This document shows positions 1-8,518 of a stretch of DNA of 64,000 bases, piece after piece. The translations under genes were made by a program, and so were the position numbers. Each line of letters opens with the position of its first letter. Within the stretch, counting starts at the first letter, position 1. The notes beneath the pieces were generated by a model. The model worked only from the letters and a program-made list of their open reading frames with translations, had not been told where the DNA came from and searched no databases. The stretch is from an uncultured Alphaproteobacteria bacterium (GTDB lineage Bacteria; Pseudomonadota; Alphaproteobacteria; Micavibrionales; Micavibrionaceae), in the NCBI GenBank assembly GCA_900696495.1, contig CAADGI010000005.1, positions 62,001 to 126,000 of the forward strand, written 5' to 3'.

Positions 1-2
1 TT

Positions 3-20
3 TGCCTCCTCGCAATAACA
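3..20. repeat. partial GTCATTGCGAG-type palindromic repeat at left edge
   Basis: Read on the minus strand this stretch gives TTATTGCGAGGAGGC, nearly identical to the start of the repeat at 56290 (TCATTGCGAGGAGCG). It lies just after the thiD stop codon. The rest of the element would lie outside the window. Confidence 0.45.
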
Positions 21-24
21 AAGT

Positions 25-816
25 CTATTTCCACAACGCGTAAAAATGATGGAGCGGACCGGTGCCCTTGCCCACTTTCAGTTTTTCGGCCTTCTGTAAC
101 GCTCCGGTCACATATCGTTTCGCGGCGCGCGCAGCCTCTTCCACCGGCAGACCCTTTGCCATATAAACCGCGAGCGCCGAAGAAAGTGTGCAGCCGGTGC
201 CATGGTTATGTTTTGTTTTAACGCGCTTTTCCTCGAGCGTGATCATCTGGTCGGCATCGGCGAAAACATCCCGCGCCATGTCATCTTTCAAATGCCCGCC
301 TTTCAGCAGCACCGCGCGCGCGCCGAGTTTCAAAATCTGCTTCGCGAAATATTCCATGTCGCCGTCGAATTTTTTGCCGAGTAGTATTTCAGCCTCGGGA
401 ATATTGGGCGTAACCACGCTGGCCAGCGGCAACAGCGCGATTTTCATGCGGCCCACGGCTTCGTCCGAGAGCAATTTATCGCCGCTCTGCGCGACCATCA
501 CGGGATCGAGAATGAGAATGCGGGGCTTGCGTTTCTGCAGCACGTCACCGAGCTGCGTGATCGTGCTCCCGCTGCCCGCCATGCCGATTTTGACGGCATC
601 GACGCGGATATCGCCGAACACCGTCTCTACCTGCTTCGCCACGAAATCAGGCGGCAGTTCGTGAACGCCGGCGACGCCTTTTGTATTCTGCGCGGTGAGC
701 GCCGTCATCGCCGCCATGCCGTAGGCGCCGAGCGCCGCAAAAGTCTTGAGATCGGCCTGTATCCCCGCGCCGCCGGAAGGGTCGGACCCCGCGATGGATA
801 AAACATTCGGGATCAT
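25..816 (-). CDS. thiD: hydroxymethylpyrimidine/phosphomethylpyrimidine kinase ThiD
   Basis: ThiD phosphorylates 4-amino-5-hydroxymethyl-2-methylpyrimidine twice, supplying the pyrimidine half of thiamine. The 263-residue protein is the usual family length. It begins with the ribokinase-fold signature SIAGSDPSGGAGIQADLKT, and near residue 200 carries HNHGTGCTLSSALA, which holds the GTGC anion hole and catalytic-site region. The ATG overlaps the upstream thiE stop in an ATGA arrangement, so the two genes are translationally coupled. ThiE joins the ThiD product to the thiazole phosphate, so the pair forms the last steps of thiamine phosphate synthesis in the cytoplasm. Confidence 0.96.
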   Translation of the reverse strand: MIPNVLSIAGSDPSGGAGIQADLKTFAALGAYGMAAMTALTAQNTKGVAGVHELPPDFVAKQVETVFGDIRVDAVKIGMAGSGSTITQLGDVLQKRKPRILILDPVMVAQSGDKLLSDEAVGRMKIALLPLASVVTPNIPEAEILLGKKFDGDMEYFAKQILKLGARAVLLKGGHLKDDMARDVFADADQMITLEEKRVKTKHNHGTGCTLSSALAVYMAKGLPVEEAARAAKRYVTGALQKAEKLKVGKGTGPLHHFYALWK

Positions 817-1451
817 GAAGCCTTCCTCAGCCGCGCCGTCGCCACCGTGCTGGTGAAGGCGTAGGCGGCCTTTTTGGGCTCCGGCGCTTCGGAGATCGAG
901 CGCATCATCGCCACGCCCGCCGCGCCGTTTTCAATCACCGCCGCTGCATTTGCAGGTGTGATGCCGCCAATGCCGACGACCGGCACCGGGGAAATTTTGA
1001 CCAGCGCGCGGAAACCCTCCGGCCCCAGCACAGGCTTTCCCTTCTCCGTTTTCGTCGCGTAAAAAGGCCCCGTGCCTGCATAATCGACCGCGTCCGGATC
1101 GATCGCCGCGAAATGCTCGCGCGTGAAGGCCGTGACGCCGATGATTTTATCCGGTCCTAAAATTCGCCGCGCCTCGGCGGCATACATATCGCCCTGACCC
1201 AGGTGAACGCCGTCCGCCCCGACGTCCTGCGCGATATCGACGCGGTCGTTGATGAGGAAAGGAATATTCAGCAATTTGCGAAGCATCCGCGCCTGCTCAA
1301 GGAATTCAAGACTGGTGCCGCGCTTGCTCCGGAGCTGCACCATCGTCACGCCGCCCGCAACCGCGCCGCGCACGACGTCGTTCAAATCACGCCCCGAACA
1401 GAGCGACGGATCGGCGACAAAATAAACGGAAAGGTCGAACTTCCGGCGCAT
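813..1451 (-). CDS. thiE: thiamine-phosphate synthase ThiE
   Basis: ThiE condenses HMP-pyrophosphate with thiazole phosphate to give thiamine phosphate. I start it at MRRKFDLSVYFVADPSLC (212 residues) because this ATG overlaps the upstream stop codon as TAATG; the 40 residues that could be added upstream look like out-of-frame reading of the neighbouring gene. Family motifs are visible in order: VQLRSK near residue 40, LINDRVDIAQDVGADGVHLGQ, a TGPFYATKTEKGKP phosphate loop, and VVGIGGITPANAAAVIENGAAGVAMM near the C terminus. The TIM-barrel layout is complete. Confidence 0.95.
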   Translation of the reverse strand: MRRKFDLSVYFVADPSLCSGRDLNDVVRGAVAGGVTMVQLRSKRGTSLEFLEQARMLRKLLNIPFLINDRVDIAQDVGADGVHLGQGDMYAAEARRILGPDKIIGVTAFTREHFAAIDPDAVDYAGTGPFYATKTEKGKPVLGPEGFRALVKISPVPVVGIGGITPANAAAVIENGAAGVAMMRSISEAPEPKKAAYAFTSTVATARLRKAS

Positions 1452-1753
1452 TATTTCTTTCCGGGCACCGGGCTGTAGACGATGCAGCGGTTGCCGTCGC
1501 AGGTCGCGGTGGGTTTCGCGCTGGGCTTCAGCACGTTGCACTCGACATAGGGCTTCATCTCGCGGGACCATTGCGCGAAAGACTGCTCCTGTCCTTTGGC
1601 GATGGCGCGCCAGTTATTGGCGCAAAAATCGGCGACGACGATGCAGTCGCTTGCTTTCTTGCACATATACATGCCCTCGGGCGCTTGCGCGGTTGCGGCA
1701 AATGGTACGAACATGACGATAAGAAACAGGATATTTTTCGTGATATTTTTCAT
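1451..1753 (-). CDS. small secreted protein, function unknown
   Basis: I do not recognise this 100-residue protein. A clear Sec signal peptide (MKNITKNILFLIVMFVPFAATAQA) is followed by a short domain with five cysteines (MCKK, DCIVV, FCANN, ECNV, TCDGNRC), which could form disulfides in the periplasm. The start at 1753 is chosen because GAGGG lies a proper distance upstream; the ATG at 1771 would lengthen the signal for no reason. It is the first gene of the unit with thiE and thiD, overlapping thiE by one base, but a role in thiamine metabolism is not implied by the sequence. Confidence 0.75.
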   Translation of the reverse strand: MKNITKNILFLIVMFVPFAATAQAPEGMYMCKKASDCIVVADFCANNWRAIAKGQEQSFAQWSREMKPYVECNVLKPSAKPTATCDGNRCIVYSPVPGKK

Positions 1754-1848
1754 GGCAAAACCCTCGGTCATTGAATAAAGGTCCGCAGATAATATATGGT
1801 TTGAAAGGGAAAAACAAAGCCAGTCAATATCCTGAAAGGTCTTGCCGT

Positions 1849-2823
1849 ATGAGTTACGCCATCCGAATCCACGAAACCGGGGGCCCGGATGTGCTGAAAT
1901 ACGAGAAAATAACGGTTCCCGCGCCCGGCCCCGGCGAAATCCTGATCCGTCACACCGCCATCGGCCTCAATTTCATCGATGTCTATCACCGCTCCGGCCT
2001 TTATCCCCTGCCCCTGCCTTTCACCCCCGGCACCGAAGGCGCCGGGGTGGTCGAGGCGCTGGGCGAAGGCGTCGCCGCGCTTAAAAAAGGCGACCGCGTC
2101 GCCTATGCAGGCGGCCTGGGTTCCTATGCCGAACAACGCATCATGCCCGCGAACCGCGTCGTGAAAATCCCGGACGGGATTTCGGATGAAATCGCCGCGG
2201 CCTCGATGGTCAAGGGCATGACGGCGGAATATCTCCTGAATCGTACATATAAGGTGAAAGCGGGCGAGACGATTTTATTCCACGCCATCGCGGGCGGCGT
2301 CGGGCTGATCGCCTGCCAGTGGGCGAAAGCGCTCGGCGCCACCGTCATCGGCACGGCGGGAAGCGCGGAAAAAATCGCGATTGCGAAAGAATATGGATGC
2401 GATCACGTCATCAATTACAAGACCGAGGATTTCGTCGCCCGCGTGAAGGAAATCACGAACGGCAAGGGCGTGCCGGTCGTCTATGATTCCGTAGGCAGGG
2501 ATACCTTCATCGGCTCGCTCGATTGCCTGCGCCCCAGGGGTTTAATGGTCAGTTTTGGCAATGCTTCCGGGCCCGTGGAGGCATTTTCGCCGGGAACTTT
2601 ATCAACCAAAGGTTCGTTGTTCCTCACGAGGCCGTCGCTGTGGCATTACACGTCGGATGATGCGGAATATGCCGCATCGGCAAAGGCACTGTTTGACATG
2701 ATCAGGTCGGGAAGAGTGGAAATTAAAATCGACCGGCGTTATGAGCTGAAAAACGCGGCGCAAGCACAGCGCGACCTTGAATCACGCAAAACAACCGGGT
2801 CAAGCATTTTATATCTGTCCTGA
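1849..2823 (+). CDS. qor: NADPH:quinone oxidoreductase, zinc-independent MDR family
   Basis: A 324-residue medium-chain dehydrogenase/reductase of the quinone-oxidoreductase type, expected to reduce quinones with NADPH in the cytoplasm. The start MSYAIRIHETGGPDVLKYE is the family N terminus and has AAAGG upstream; the longer frame from 1771 adds 26 unrelated residues. Visible motifs: NFIDVYHRSGLYPLPLPFTPGTEGAGVV (substrate domain), an AGGVGLIACQWAKALGA Rossmann loop near residue 150, and VVYDSVGRDTF. No zinc-ligand cysteines are present, as expected. It is divergent from the secreted-protein/thiE/thiD unit. Confidence 0.92.
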   Translation: MSYAIRIHETGGPDVLKYEKITVPAPGPGEILIRHTAIGLNFIDVYHRSGLYPLPLPFTPGTEGAGVVEALGEGVAALKKGDRVAYAGGLGSYAEQRIMPANRVVKIPDGISDEIAAASMVKGMTAEYLLNRTYKVKAGETILFHAIAGGVGLIACQWAKALGATVIGTAGSAEKIAIAKEYGCDHVINYKTEDFVARVKEITNGKGVPVVYDSVGRDTFIGSLDCLRPRGLMVSFGNASGPVEAFSPGTLSTKGSLFLTRPSLWHYTSDDAEYAASAKALFDMIRSGRVEIKIDRRYELKNAAQAQRDLESRKTTGSSILYLS

Positions 2824-2905
2824 ATTAAAGGTTTCATCGACTCGCCGCGCCTGCTAAAATAAAAAAATAAAAAAAATGATTGTGGGAAAATGAGGAGACG
2901 GAAAG

Positions 2906-3877
2906 ATGAAAATCGGAATTCTGACCACGGGGTCGAAACACGAGGATGAACGGCTTGTTGAAGCTTCCATGGCCCTGGGCCATGAAGCGGATCTTCTGAA
3001 AGTTCTGAAATGCAGCCTGCGCGTCAGCAATGACGAACCGAAAATATTCTATGAAAGTCAGGATATTTCCGGGAAATACGACATCATAATTCCGCGGATC
3101 AACCTGCCGCACACGGTTTACGGTCTGACGATCCTCCGGCAATTCCAAGTCATGGGCGTTTACACCAGCGACGTATCGATTGCACTTGAAATCGGCCGCG
3201 ACAAATTGCGTTGCAAACAATTTTTGATGAGCCAGGGAATCCCCGTCCCGACCACGGGCTACGGCCATTCCAAGAACGATTTCGATACGTCCATACAGGC
3301 CGTCGGGGGCCCGCCCCTGATCCTGAAACTGGTCGAGGGCACGGAAGGCACCGGCGTGTTCCTCGCGAAGGATGAAAAAGAGGCCAAGAATATCCTCGGC
3401 AGCTTCAAGCAATTCGACGCCCGCGTCATCGCGCAGGAATTCATCGAGGAATCCTCCGGCAGCGACATCCGCGCTTTCGTCGTCGGCAACAAGGTCGTCG
3501 CCTCCATGCTGCGCCAGTCGCAGGACGGCGATTTCCGCGCCAACGTCGCGCTTGGCGCCCATTCGTTCAACGTCACGCTCACCGACGAGGAGAGAAAAAT
3601 CGTCCTCAGCGCCGTGAAGGCGATCGGCATCAATGTCGCGGGCGTGGACGTCATCCGCTCCAAGCGCGGGCCGCTGATCATCGAGATCAATGTCGCCCCC
3701 GATTTCGGCGGCGAGTTCGGCCTCGAAACCACGACGGGCGTCAATGTCGCGAAGGAAATCATCAATTTCGCCGTGCGCAGCAAGGAACGTTCGATACGCA
3801 GATCACGCAGGCTCATGAGCCTCAAACGCTGGCGCGGCGAAGGCATCCATCCTCTCCTGCCGCAGAGATGGCAGTGA
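2906..3877 (+). CDS. rimK: RimK-family ATP-grasp glutamate ligase
   Basis: A 323-residue ATP-grasp protein that should add glutamate to a protein C terminus (ribosomal protein S6 in E. coli) or a related acceptor. Evidence: MKIGILTTGS start, IIPRINLPHTVYGLTILRQF, the nucleotide segment LILKLVEGTEGTGVFLAKD, FIEESSGSDIRAFVVGNKVVASM, and the metal-binding end VDVIRSKRGPLIIEINVAPDFGGE. A basic tail of about 30 residues (SIRRSRRLMSLKRW) extends past the usual domain end. Its RBS is GGAG, 8 bases before ATG. Its stop directly abuts the sucA stop, with no bases between the convergent genes. The acceptor substrate is not known. Confidence 0.88.
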   Translation: MKIGILTTGSKHEDERLVEASMALGHEADLLKVLKCSLRVSNDEPKIFYESQDISGKYDIIIPRINLPHTVYGLTILRQFQVMGVYTSDVSIALEIGRDKLRCKQFLMSQGIPVPTTGYGHSKNDFDTSIQAVGGPPLILKLVEGTEGTGVFLAKDEKEAKNILGSFKQFDARVIAQEFIEESSGSDIRAFVVGNKVVASMLRQSQDGDFRANVALGAHSFNVTLTDEERKIVLSAVKAIGINVAGVDVIRSKRGPLIIEINVAPDFGGEFGLETTTGVNVAKEIINFAVRSKERSIRRSRRLMSLKRWRGEGIHPLLPQRWQ

Positions 3878-6787
3878 TTACAGCTTGATCGTCAGCGCTT
3901 CGTTGACCAGCTTCGCCTGCTCGGCCTGGTGACGGGAGTTCAGTCCCGTCGCGGGCGCGGCAGCCGCTAAACGTCCCACATATTTCGGGCGCTTCGCCTT
4001 GTGGTCGGTCGCGTGCAGCGCTTCCTCGATGCGGCGGTCGACGAAATTCCAGTAACCCTGGTTTTCCGGCTCTTCCTGGCACCAGACGACATCGGCGTTT
4101 TCATACTGCGCCAGCTCCTCGGCCAGTTCGCCCAGCGGGAACGGGTAAAGCTGCTCGACGCGAATGATCATGATGTCGTTGATCTTGCGCTCGCGGCGCT
4201 CCTGCAGCAGGTCGTAATAGACCTTGCCCGAGCACAGAATGATGCGGCGGATTTTATGTGACGCCGCCAGCCTGTCCCTGTCGTCATCCCAGAGATAACG
4301 GTGGAACGTGCTGTCGCCCGAGAACATTTCAATGGGAGAGACGGCAAGCTTGTGCCGCAGCAGCGATTTCGGCGTCATGATAACCAGAGGCTTTCTGAAG
4401 TCGCGCATCATCTGGCGACGCAGGACGTGGAAATAGTTGGCCGGCGTCGTGCAATTGACGATCTGCCAGTTATCCTCGGCGCAATTCTGCAGGAAGCGTT
4501 CCGGGCGCGCGGAAGAATGCTCCGGTCCCTGCCCTTCCATGCCGTGCGGCAGCAACATCACAAGGCCCGACATGCGGAGCCACTTGGATTCCGCCGAGCA
4601 GATGAACTGGTCCATCATGACCTGCGCGCCGTTGACGAAATCGCCGAACTGCGCCTCCCACATGACGAGCGTTTTCGGATCGGCGCAGCTATAGCCGTAT
4701 TCAAAACCAAGCACCGCGAATTCGGACAGCGGCGAATCATGCACCTCGCATTTCGGCTGGCCTTCATAAAGGTGCTGGAGCGGAATGTGTTTGTTTTCGT
4801 TGGCCTGATCGTACCAGATCGCGTGGCGCTGCGAAAATGTGCCGCGCCCGACATCCTGGCCGGAAAGACGCACGGCAAACCCGTCTTTCAACACGGTTGC
4901 GAAAGCGAGGGATTCCGCCGTCGCCCAGTCGAAACCCTGGCCGGATTTGAACATCTCGCGCTTGGCGTCCAGTACGCGCTCGAGCTTCTTGTTAACGGTG
5001 AAACCTTCGGGAATTTTCGTCAGAATATCGCCAAGCTGACGCAGCTCGCCGGTGGATACGGACGTATCGCCTCGCCGCGCGCCCTCGGCGGAGGCGAGTT
5101 TCAGACCTTCCCACGCGCCGCCGAGGAAATCGGTGTTGTTGGGCTTGTAGGTTTTTGTCGCCTCGAATGCGTCCTCGAGATATTTGGTGAATTCATCGGT
5201 GATCGCCCGCGCTTCCTCGGCGGTGAGCACCTTCTCGACCACGAGCTTTTTCTCATATTTCGCGCGCGTCGTTTCCTGCGTCGCGATCCTCTTATACATC
5301 AGTGGCTGGGTAAAGGCCGGCTCGTCGCCCTCGTTATGGCCGAAACGGCGGTAACAATACATGTCGATGACGACATCGCGCTTGAATTTCTGGCGGAACT
5401 CGGCGGCGATGCGGGCAACGTGAACCACGGCCTCGGGGTCGTCGCCATTGACGTGGAAGATCGGCGCGGCGATTGCCTTCGCGACATCCGTGCAGTACGG
5501 GCCTGAACGGCCGAATTTCGGCATCGTCGTGAAGCCAATCTGGTTATTGATGACGATATGGATCGTGCCGCCGACGCGGTAACCGGGAAGCTCGGCGATC
5601 ATCAAAGTCTCGGCGGTAATGCCCTGCCCCGCGAACGCGGCGTCGCCATGGAGCAGCAAAGGAAGGACGGCGCTCGATTCAACGGCGTTTCTTTGAACCT
5701 GTTTCGCGCGCACCTTGCCGATCACGACCGGGTTGACGCATTCAAGGTGCGACGGATTGGCGGTCAGCGACAGGTGAACGCTTTTACCGTCAAAATCACG
5801 GTCCGATGACGTGCCGAGGTGATATTTGACGTCGCCCGAACCCAGAACATCCGGCGAGGACTGCCCCTGGAATTCCGCGAACACAGCCGTGAAGGATTTG
5901 CCCATGACGTTGGTGAGAACGTTCAGGCGCCCCCTGTGCGCCATACCGACGATGATTTCCTCGAGGCCGAGCTGGCTGCCGCGCTTCATGATCTGCTCGA
6001 TGCAGGGGATCAAAGACTCACCGCCATCGACGCCAAATCTCTTGGTGCCCGGGTACTTCTTGTGCAGGAATTGCTCGAACATCTCGGCCGCCGTCAGGCG
6101 CTGCAGGATGGCGCGTTTCCCTTCCGGCGTGAAATCGGTTTTGTTGCGCGGCTCCTCGATGCGCTTCTGCACCCAGTCTTTTTCTTCCGGGTCCGTAAGG
6201 TGCAGGAACTCGACGCCGATGGTGCCGCAATAGGTTTGCTTCAGTGCCGCGACGATATCATTCAGCGTCGCCGTCTCCATGCCAAGCTCGCCGTTGATGA
6301 AAATCTCGCGGCCGTAATCATCCGCCGTGAAGCCGTAATGCGCAGGGTCTAGCTCCGGGTGATGATTTTTCTCTTTCAGTTCCAGCGGGTCGAGGTCGGA
6401 CAGCAGGTGCCCGCGCGCGCGGTAGGCGCGGATCAGCTTCAGCGCGCGGATAGAATCCTTCGCCTGGCGGCGCAGATCTTCGCTGCTGACGCTTTTATTC
6501 GCCGCGGGTTTTGCAGTAGGGGCGACTTCGACAATGCCCGCCCCTTCGCCGATATGATCGAACCGGCGGGCCGATTTGCGGTTTTCGGCCGGCGTCCAGC
6601 TCGCGCCGTTCAGCTCCTGCAGCAGCTCGATCTCGTTGTCGTTCAGCGCCTCGAAAAATCCCTGCCAGCTCTCATCCACCCGCGCCGGGTTGGACAGAAA
6701 TTCGCCGTAGAGATGTGAAATATATTCCGCGTTCGCGCCCGTGAGAAAGGACATGTTGTTCTGTTTGGGGGCGGCGTTCTGGGACAT
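3878..6787 (-). CDS. sucA: 2-oxoglutarate dehydrogenase E1 component SucA
   Basis: The thiamine-diphosphate-dependent E1 subunit of the 2-oxoglutarate dehydrogenase complex, 969 residues, near full family length. Motifs in order: FLTGANAEYISHLYGEFLSNP N-terminal helix, GMAHRGRLNVLTNVMGK, HGDAAFAGQGITAETL, GTIHIVINNQIGFTT, the ThDP motif HVNGDDPEAVVHVARIAAEF ... FGHNEGDEP, and LLPHGMEGQGPEHSSARPERFL in the C-terminal pyrimidine domain. It is the last gene of a minus-strand run that includes sucD. No sucB (E2) or lpd (E3) follows, because rimK converges directly, so the other subunits must be encoded elsewhere. Confidence 0.98.
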   Translation of the reverse strand: MSQNAAPKQNNMSFLTGANAEYISHLYGEFLSNPARVDESWQGFFEALNDNEIELLQELNGASWTPAENRKSARRFDHIGEGAGIVEVAPTAKPAANKSVSSEDLRRQAKDSIRALKLIRAYRARGHLLSDLDPLELKEKNHHPELDPAHYGFTADDYGREIFINGELGMETATLNDIVAALKQTYCGTIGVEFLHLTDPEEKDWVQKRIEEPRNKTDFTPEGKRAILQRLTAAEMFEQFLHKKYPGTKRFGVDGGESLIPCIEQIMKRGSQLGLEEIIVGMAHRGRLNVLTNVMGKSFTAVFAEFQGQSSPDVLGSGDVKYHLGTSSDRDFDGKSVHLSLTANPSHLECVNPVVIGKVRAKQVQRNAVESSAVLPLLLHGDAAFAGQGITAETLMIAELPGYRVGGTIHIVINNQIGFTTMPKFGRSGPYCTDVAKAIAAPIFHVNGDDPEAVVHVARIAAEFRQKFKRDVVIDMYCYRRFGHNEGDEPAFTQPLMYKRIATQETTRAKYEKKLVVEKVLTAEEARAITDEFTKYLEDAFEATKTYKPNNTDFLGGAWEGLKLASAEGARRGDTSVSTGELRQLGDILTKIPEGFTVNKKLERVLDAKREMFKSGQGFDWATAESLAFATVLKDGFAVRLSGQDVGRGTFSQRHAIWYDQANENKHIPLQHLYEGQPKCEVHDSPLSEFAVLGFEYGYSCADPKTLVMWEAQFGDFVNGAQVMMDQFICSAESKWLRMSGLVMLLPHGMEGQGPEHSSARPERFLQNCAEDNWQIVNCTTPANYFHVLRRQMMRDFRKPLVIMTPKSLLRHKLAVSPIEMFSGDSTFHRYLWDDDRDRLAASHKIRRIILCSGKVYYDLLQERRERKINDIMIIRVEQLYPFPLGELAEELAQYENADVVWCQEEPENQGYWNFVDRRIEEALHATDHKAKRPKYVGRLAAAAPATGLNSRHQAEQAKLVNEALTIKL

Positions 6788-6871
6788 GGATTTTCTCTCT
6801 GAAATATGGCGCTGGAAGGACTTAATTATATTCGGCGGCGAAGGTCAAGGCCCTGCTTTAAGGCTGATTTT

Positions 6872-7405
6872 TCAGGCTTTTCCCTTCAATGCCGCCCGCA
6901 ATTTCTCCAGCGCCGAATCCTCGCTGGCGCTGACATTCATCGGGTGGCCCGCATCATGGTCGGCCAGGCCTGAAAACTTGCCCAGGATTTTGCCGAAAAA
7001 CCCTTCGCTGCCGCTGTCGTCGCCGAATTCGTCCGAAGCCTGCGCCACGGCAGTGCCGATTTCCATCAGCGAGCGCTTGAACAATTTGATTTCATCGACC
7101 GACGCCTTGCCGCGCAGAATGGGGACCGCTTTTTGAATATCCTGTATGAGCGTAAAGGATTGATCGGCCCATTCCGCCCATTGATCCTCGCGGCGCAATG
7201 TTTCCTTGATCACCTGCGCGAAAAGCGGTTTGCCCTCGCCCATCTTCGCAAAGTGGCGCAGGCACGCAGCGAGGGCCTTGTTCTCGTGCGTATCGTCGCC
7301 TTCGCCGTCCTGATCCTCGGAGTGACTGACCCACATCCCGGCCTTGTAAGGCAGGCTGACGATAAGATCGGCTTCGTCCTTCGTGAAATCACTAAGCGAC
7401 GTCAT
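6872..7405 (-). CDS. unknown protein, second of a tandem paralogous pair
   Basis: Not recognised. The 177-residue protein starts at MTSLSDFTKDEADLIVSLPY, whose ATG overlaps the upstream stop as ATGA. It resembles the preceding gene product along its length: DxxDLIVxLPYxxGxWVSxS at the N terminus, a region of HxxIRRxDxW type, LKxxLMEIxxAVAxA in the middle, and a serine/acid motif MNVSASEDSALEKLRAAL at the end, matching LNVSTSESEALGAIADAL. It has no signal peptide or membrane helix and looks helical and cytoplasmic. It lies 84 bases upstream of sucA, perhaps co-transcribed. Long upstream in-frame extensions are only the shadow of the paralogue. Confidence 0.8.
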   Translation of the reverse strand: MTSLSDFTKDEADLIVSLPYKAGMWVSHSEDQDGEGDDTHENKALAACLRHFAKMGEGKPLFAQVIKETLRREDQWAEWADQSFTLIQDIQKAVPILRGKASVDEIKLFKRSLMEIGTAVAQASDEFGDDSGSEGFFGKILGKFSGLADHDAGHPMNVSASEDSALEKLRAALKGKA

Positions 7406-7941
7406 GACATCTCCAGCGCATCGGCAATCGCGCCCAGCGCTTCGCTCTCGCTCGTGCTGACATTGAGAAAATCGCTGAAGCGGCGGCGCTTCCTGCCGGA
7501 ACTTGAAAACAGATGGCTTACATACAGACCGAGCGCCGCGAAAAACGACCGGCTGGAATCTTCCTCGCGGAAAGCGAGCGCCACAGCGCCCGCGATTTCC
7601 ATCAGGTGATTTTTCAGCGCCTTGACGTCCTTGGGCTCGCCGTATTGGCGCATAAGCGTAACGGCGTCGCCGCATTCGCCGGGCACCAGGTCGACCTGTT
7701 TGCTCCATGACGGCCAATCGTTTTTCTGGCGGATGGTTTCCGACATGACGTATTGCAACGTTTCAGATCCGAACACATCCTCGGCGAAAGCATGAAGAAT
7801 ATTCGAGAGCGCTTGGCCCTCGCTTTCGACCGCCTCGCGCCCGCCCGCCGTATCGCTCTGACTGACCCACAGCCCGATCCTGTAAGGGAGGCGGATGACG
7901 AGGTCGCGTTGATCTTGTGTGAGTTTGTCGAGAAAAGTCAT
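7402..7941 (-). CDS. unknown protein, first of a tandem paralogous pair
   Basis: Not recognised. It has 179 residues and starts MTFLDKLTQDQRDLVIRLPY. The middle carries LKNHLMEIAGAVALAFRE; a basic stretch GRKRRRF precedes the C-terminal FLNVSTSESEALGAIADALEMS. It and the next gene share the N-terminal LPYxxGxWVS block, the central LMEIxxAVA block and the C-terminal VSxSExxAL block, so they arose by duplication. The predicted protein is soluble and helical. The conserved placement between sucD and sucA may be operon hitch-hiking or a link to TCA-enzyme function; the sequence does not decide. Confidence 0.8.
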   Translation of the reverse strand: MTFLDKLTQDQRDLVIRLPYRIGLWVSQSDTAGGREAVESEGQALSNILHAFAEDVFGSETLQYVMSETIRQKNDWPSWSKQVDLVPGECGDAVTLMRQYGEPKDVKALKNHLMEIAGAVALAFREEDSSRSFFAALGLYVSHLFSSSGRKRRRFSDFLNVSTSESEALGAIADALEMS

Positions 7942-7980
7942 TTTGCAAGAATACTACAAATAATGCCGCTCCTCAAACAG

Positions 7981-8517
7981 CTATTGGACAGGCTCCCTGG
8001 CCTTCGGCGTTAACGGAATCAGCGGTTTCGGATGAGCCATCATATCGAAGATTTCCCGCGGGGTTACGGGCGCAGGCCACACATATTTCGTGACGCCGTC
8101 CTTCCCTACCAGCACTGCCGAAAAAACATCGTCATCGGTATAGAGCAATTCCTCCAGCAGGTTCGTGTCCTTGTTCTCGCGCAGCACCGGCAGGCGGTAA
8201 GGAAAAATACTGAGTTCCGGCAGCACGTTCAAAGTGCGGTCGTCGAAATGAATGGTGACGATTTCGTGTTTGATAAGCTGGGGCGCCGCAGGCGTCAGCA
8301 TTTCAATCTGCCGGATGTAAAGCGGATCAAGCTCCGGCCCCGTCAGCACCAGCGCCCATGCCTTGCCCTGCAGCCGGTCGAACGGCGCGTCGACAGGCTT
8401 CGGCGGGGTCTTAGGCACGCTTGATGAACTGGTTTCTTTAATGGGAAAATTCGTGGCCTGCCCGGCGGCTGCAAAACAAAGAATACAGACAAAAACGATT
8501 GCCTGCGGCGCGCGCAT
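7981..8517 (-). CDS. secreted DUF4174-like protein
   Basis: A 178-residue protein with an N-terminal signal peptide (IVFVCILCFAAAGQA) and a thioredoxin-like layout resembling DUF4174. It has a GKAWALVLTGPELDPLYIRQIEML block (split helix and strand) and a closing LVGKDGVTKYVWPAPVTPREIFDMM block, which matches the family's end pattern LIGKDGxxKxxxxxPvxxxeIF. No CxxC redox motif is present, so a redox role is not supported. Its ATG lies one base after the sucD stop (TAGCATG), so it is translated with sucD. Function is unknown; the family call rests on remembered pattern only. Confidence 0.7.
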   Translation of the reverse strand: MRAPQAIVFVCILCFAAAGQATNFPIKETSSSSVPKTPPKPVDAPFDRLQGKAWALVLTGPELDPLYIRQIEMLTPAAPQLIKHEIVTIHFDDRTLNVLPELSIFPYRLPVLRENKDTNLLEELLYTDDDVFSAVLVGKDGVTKYVWPAPVTPREIFDMMAHPKPLIPLTPKAREPVQ

Positions 8518-8518
8518 G

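Noticed and set aside
4301-5506. 401-codon plus-strand frame opposite sucA
   Set aside because: It is fully antisense to the well-conserved sucA coding sequence, is Arg/His-rich and has no family motif, as expected for the shadow of a GC-rich gene.
7406-7717. N-terminal extension of the second paralogue
   Set aside because: These 104 codons overlap the first paralogue in another frame and are Arg-rich; the ATG at 7405 overlaps the stop as ATGA and gives a protein that aligns with its paralogue.
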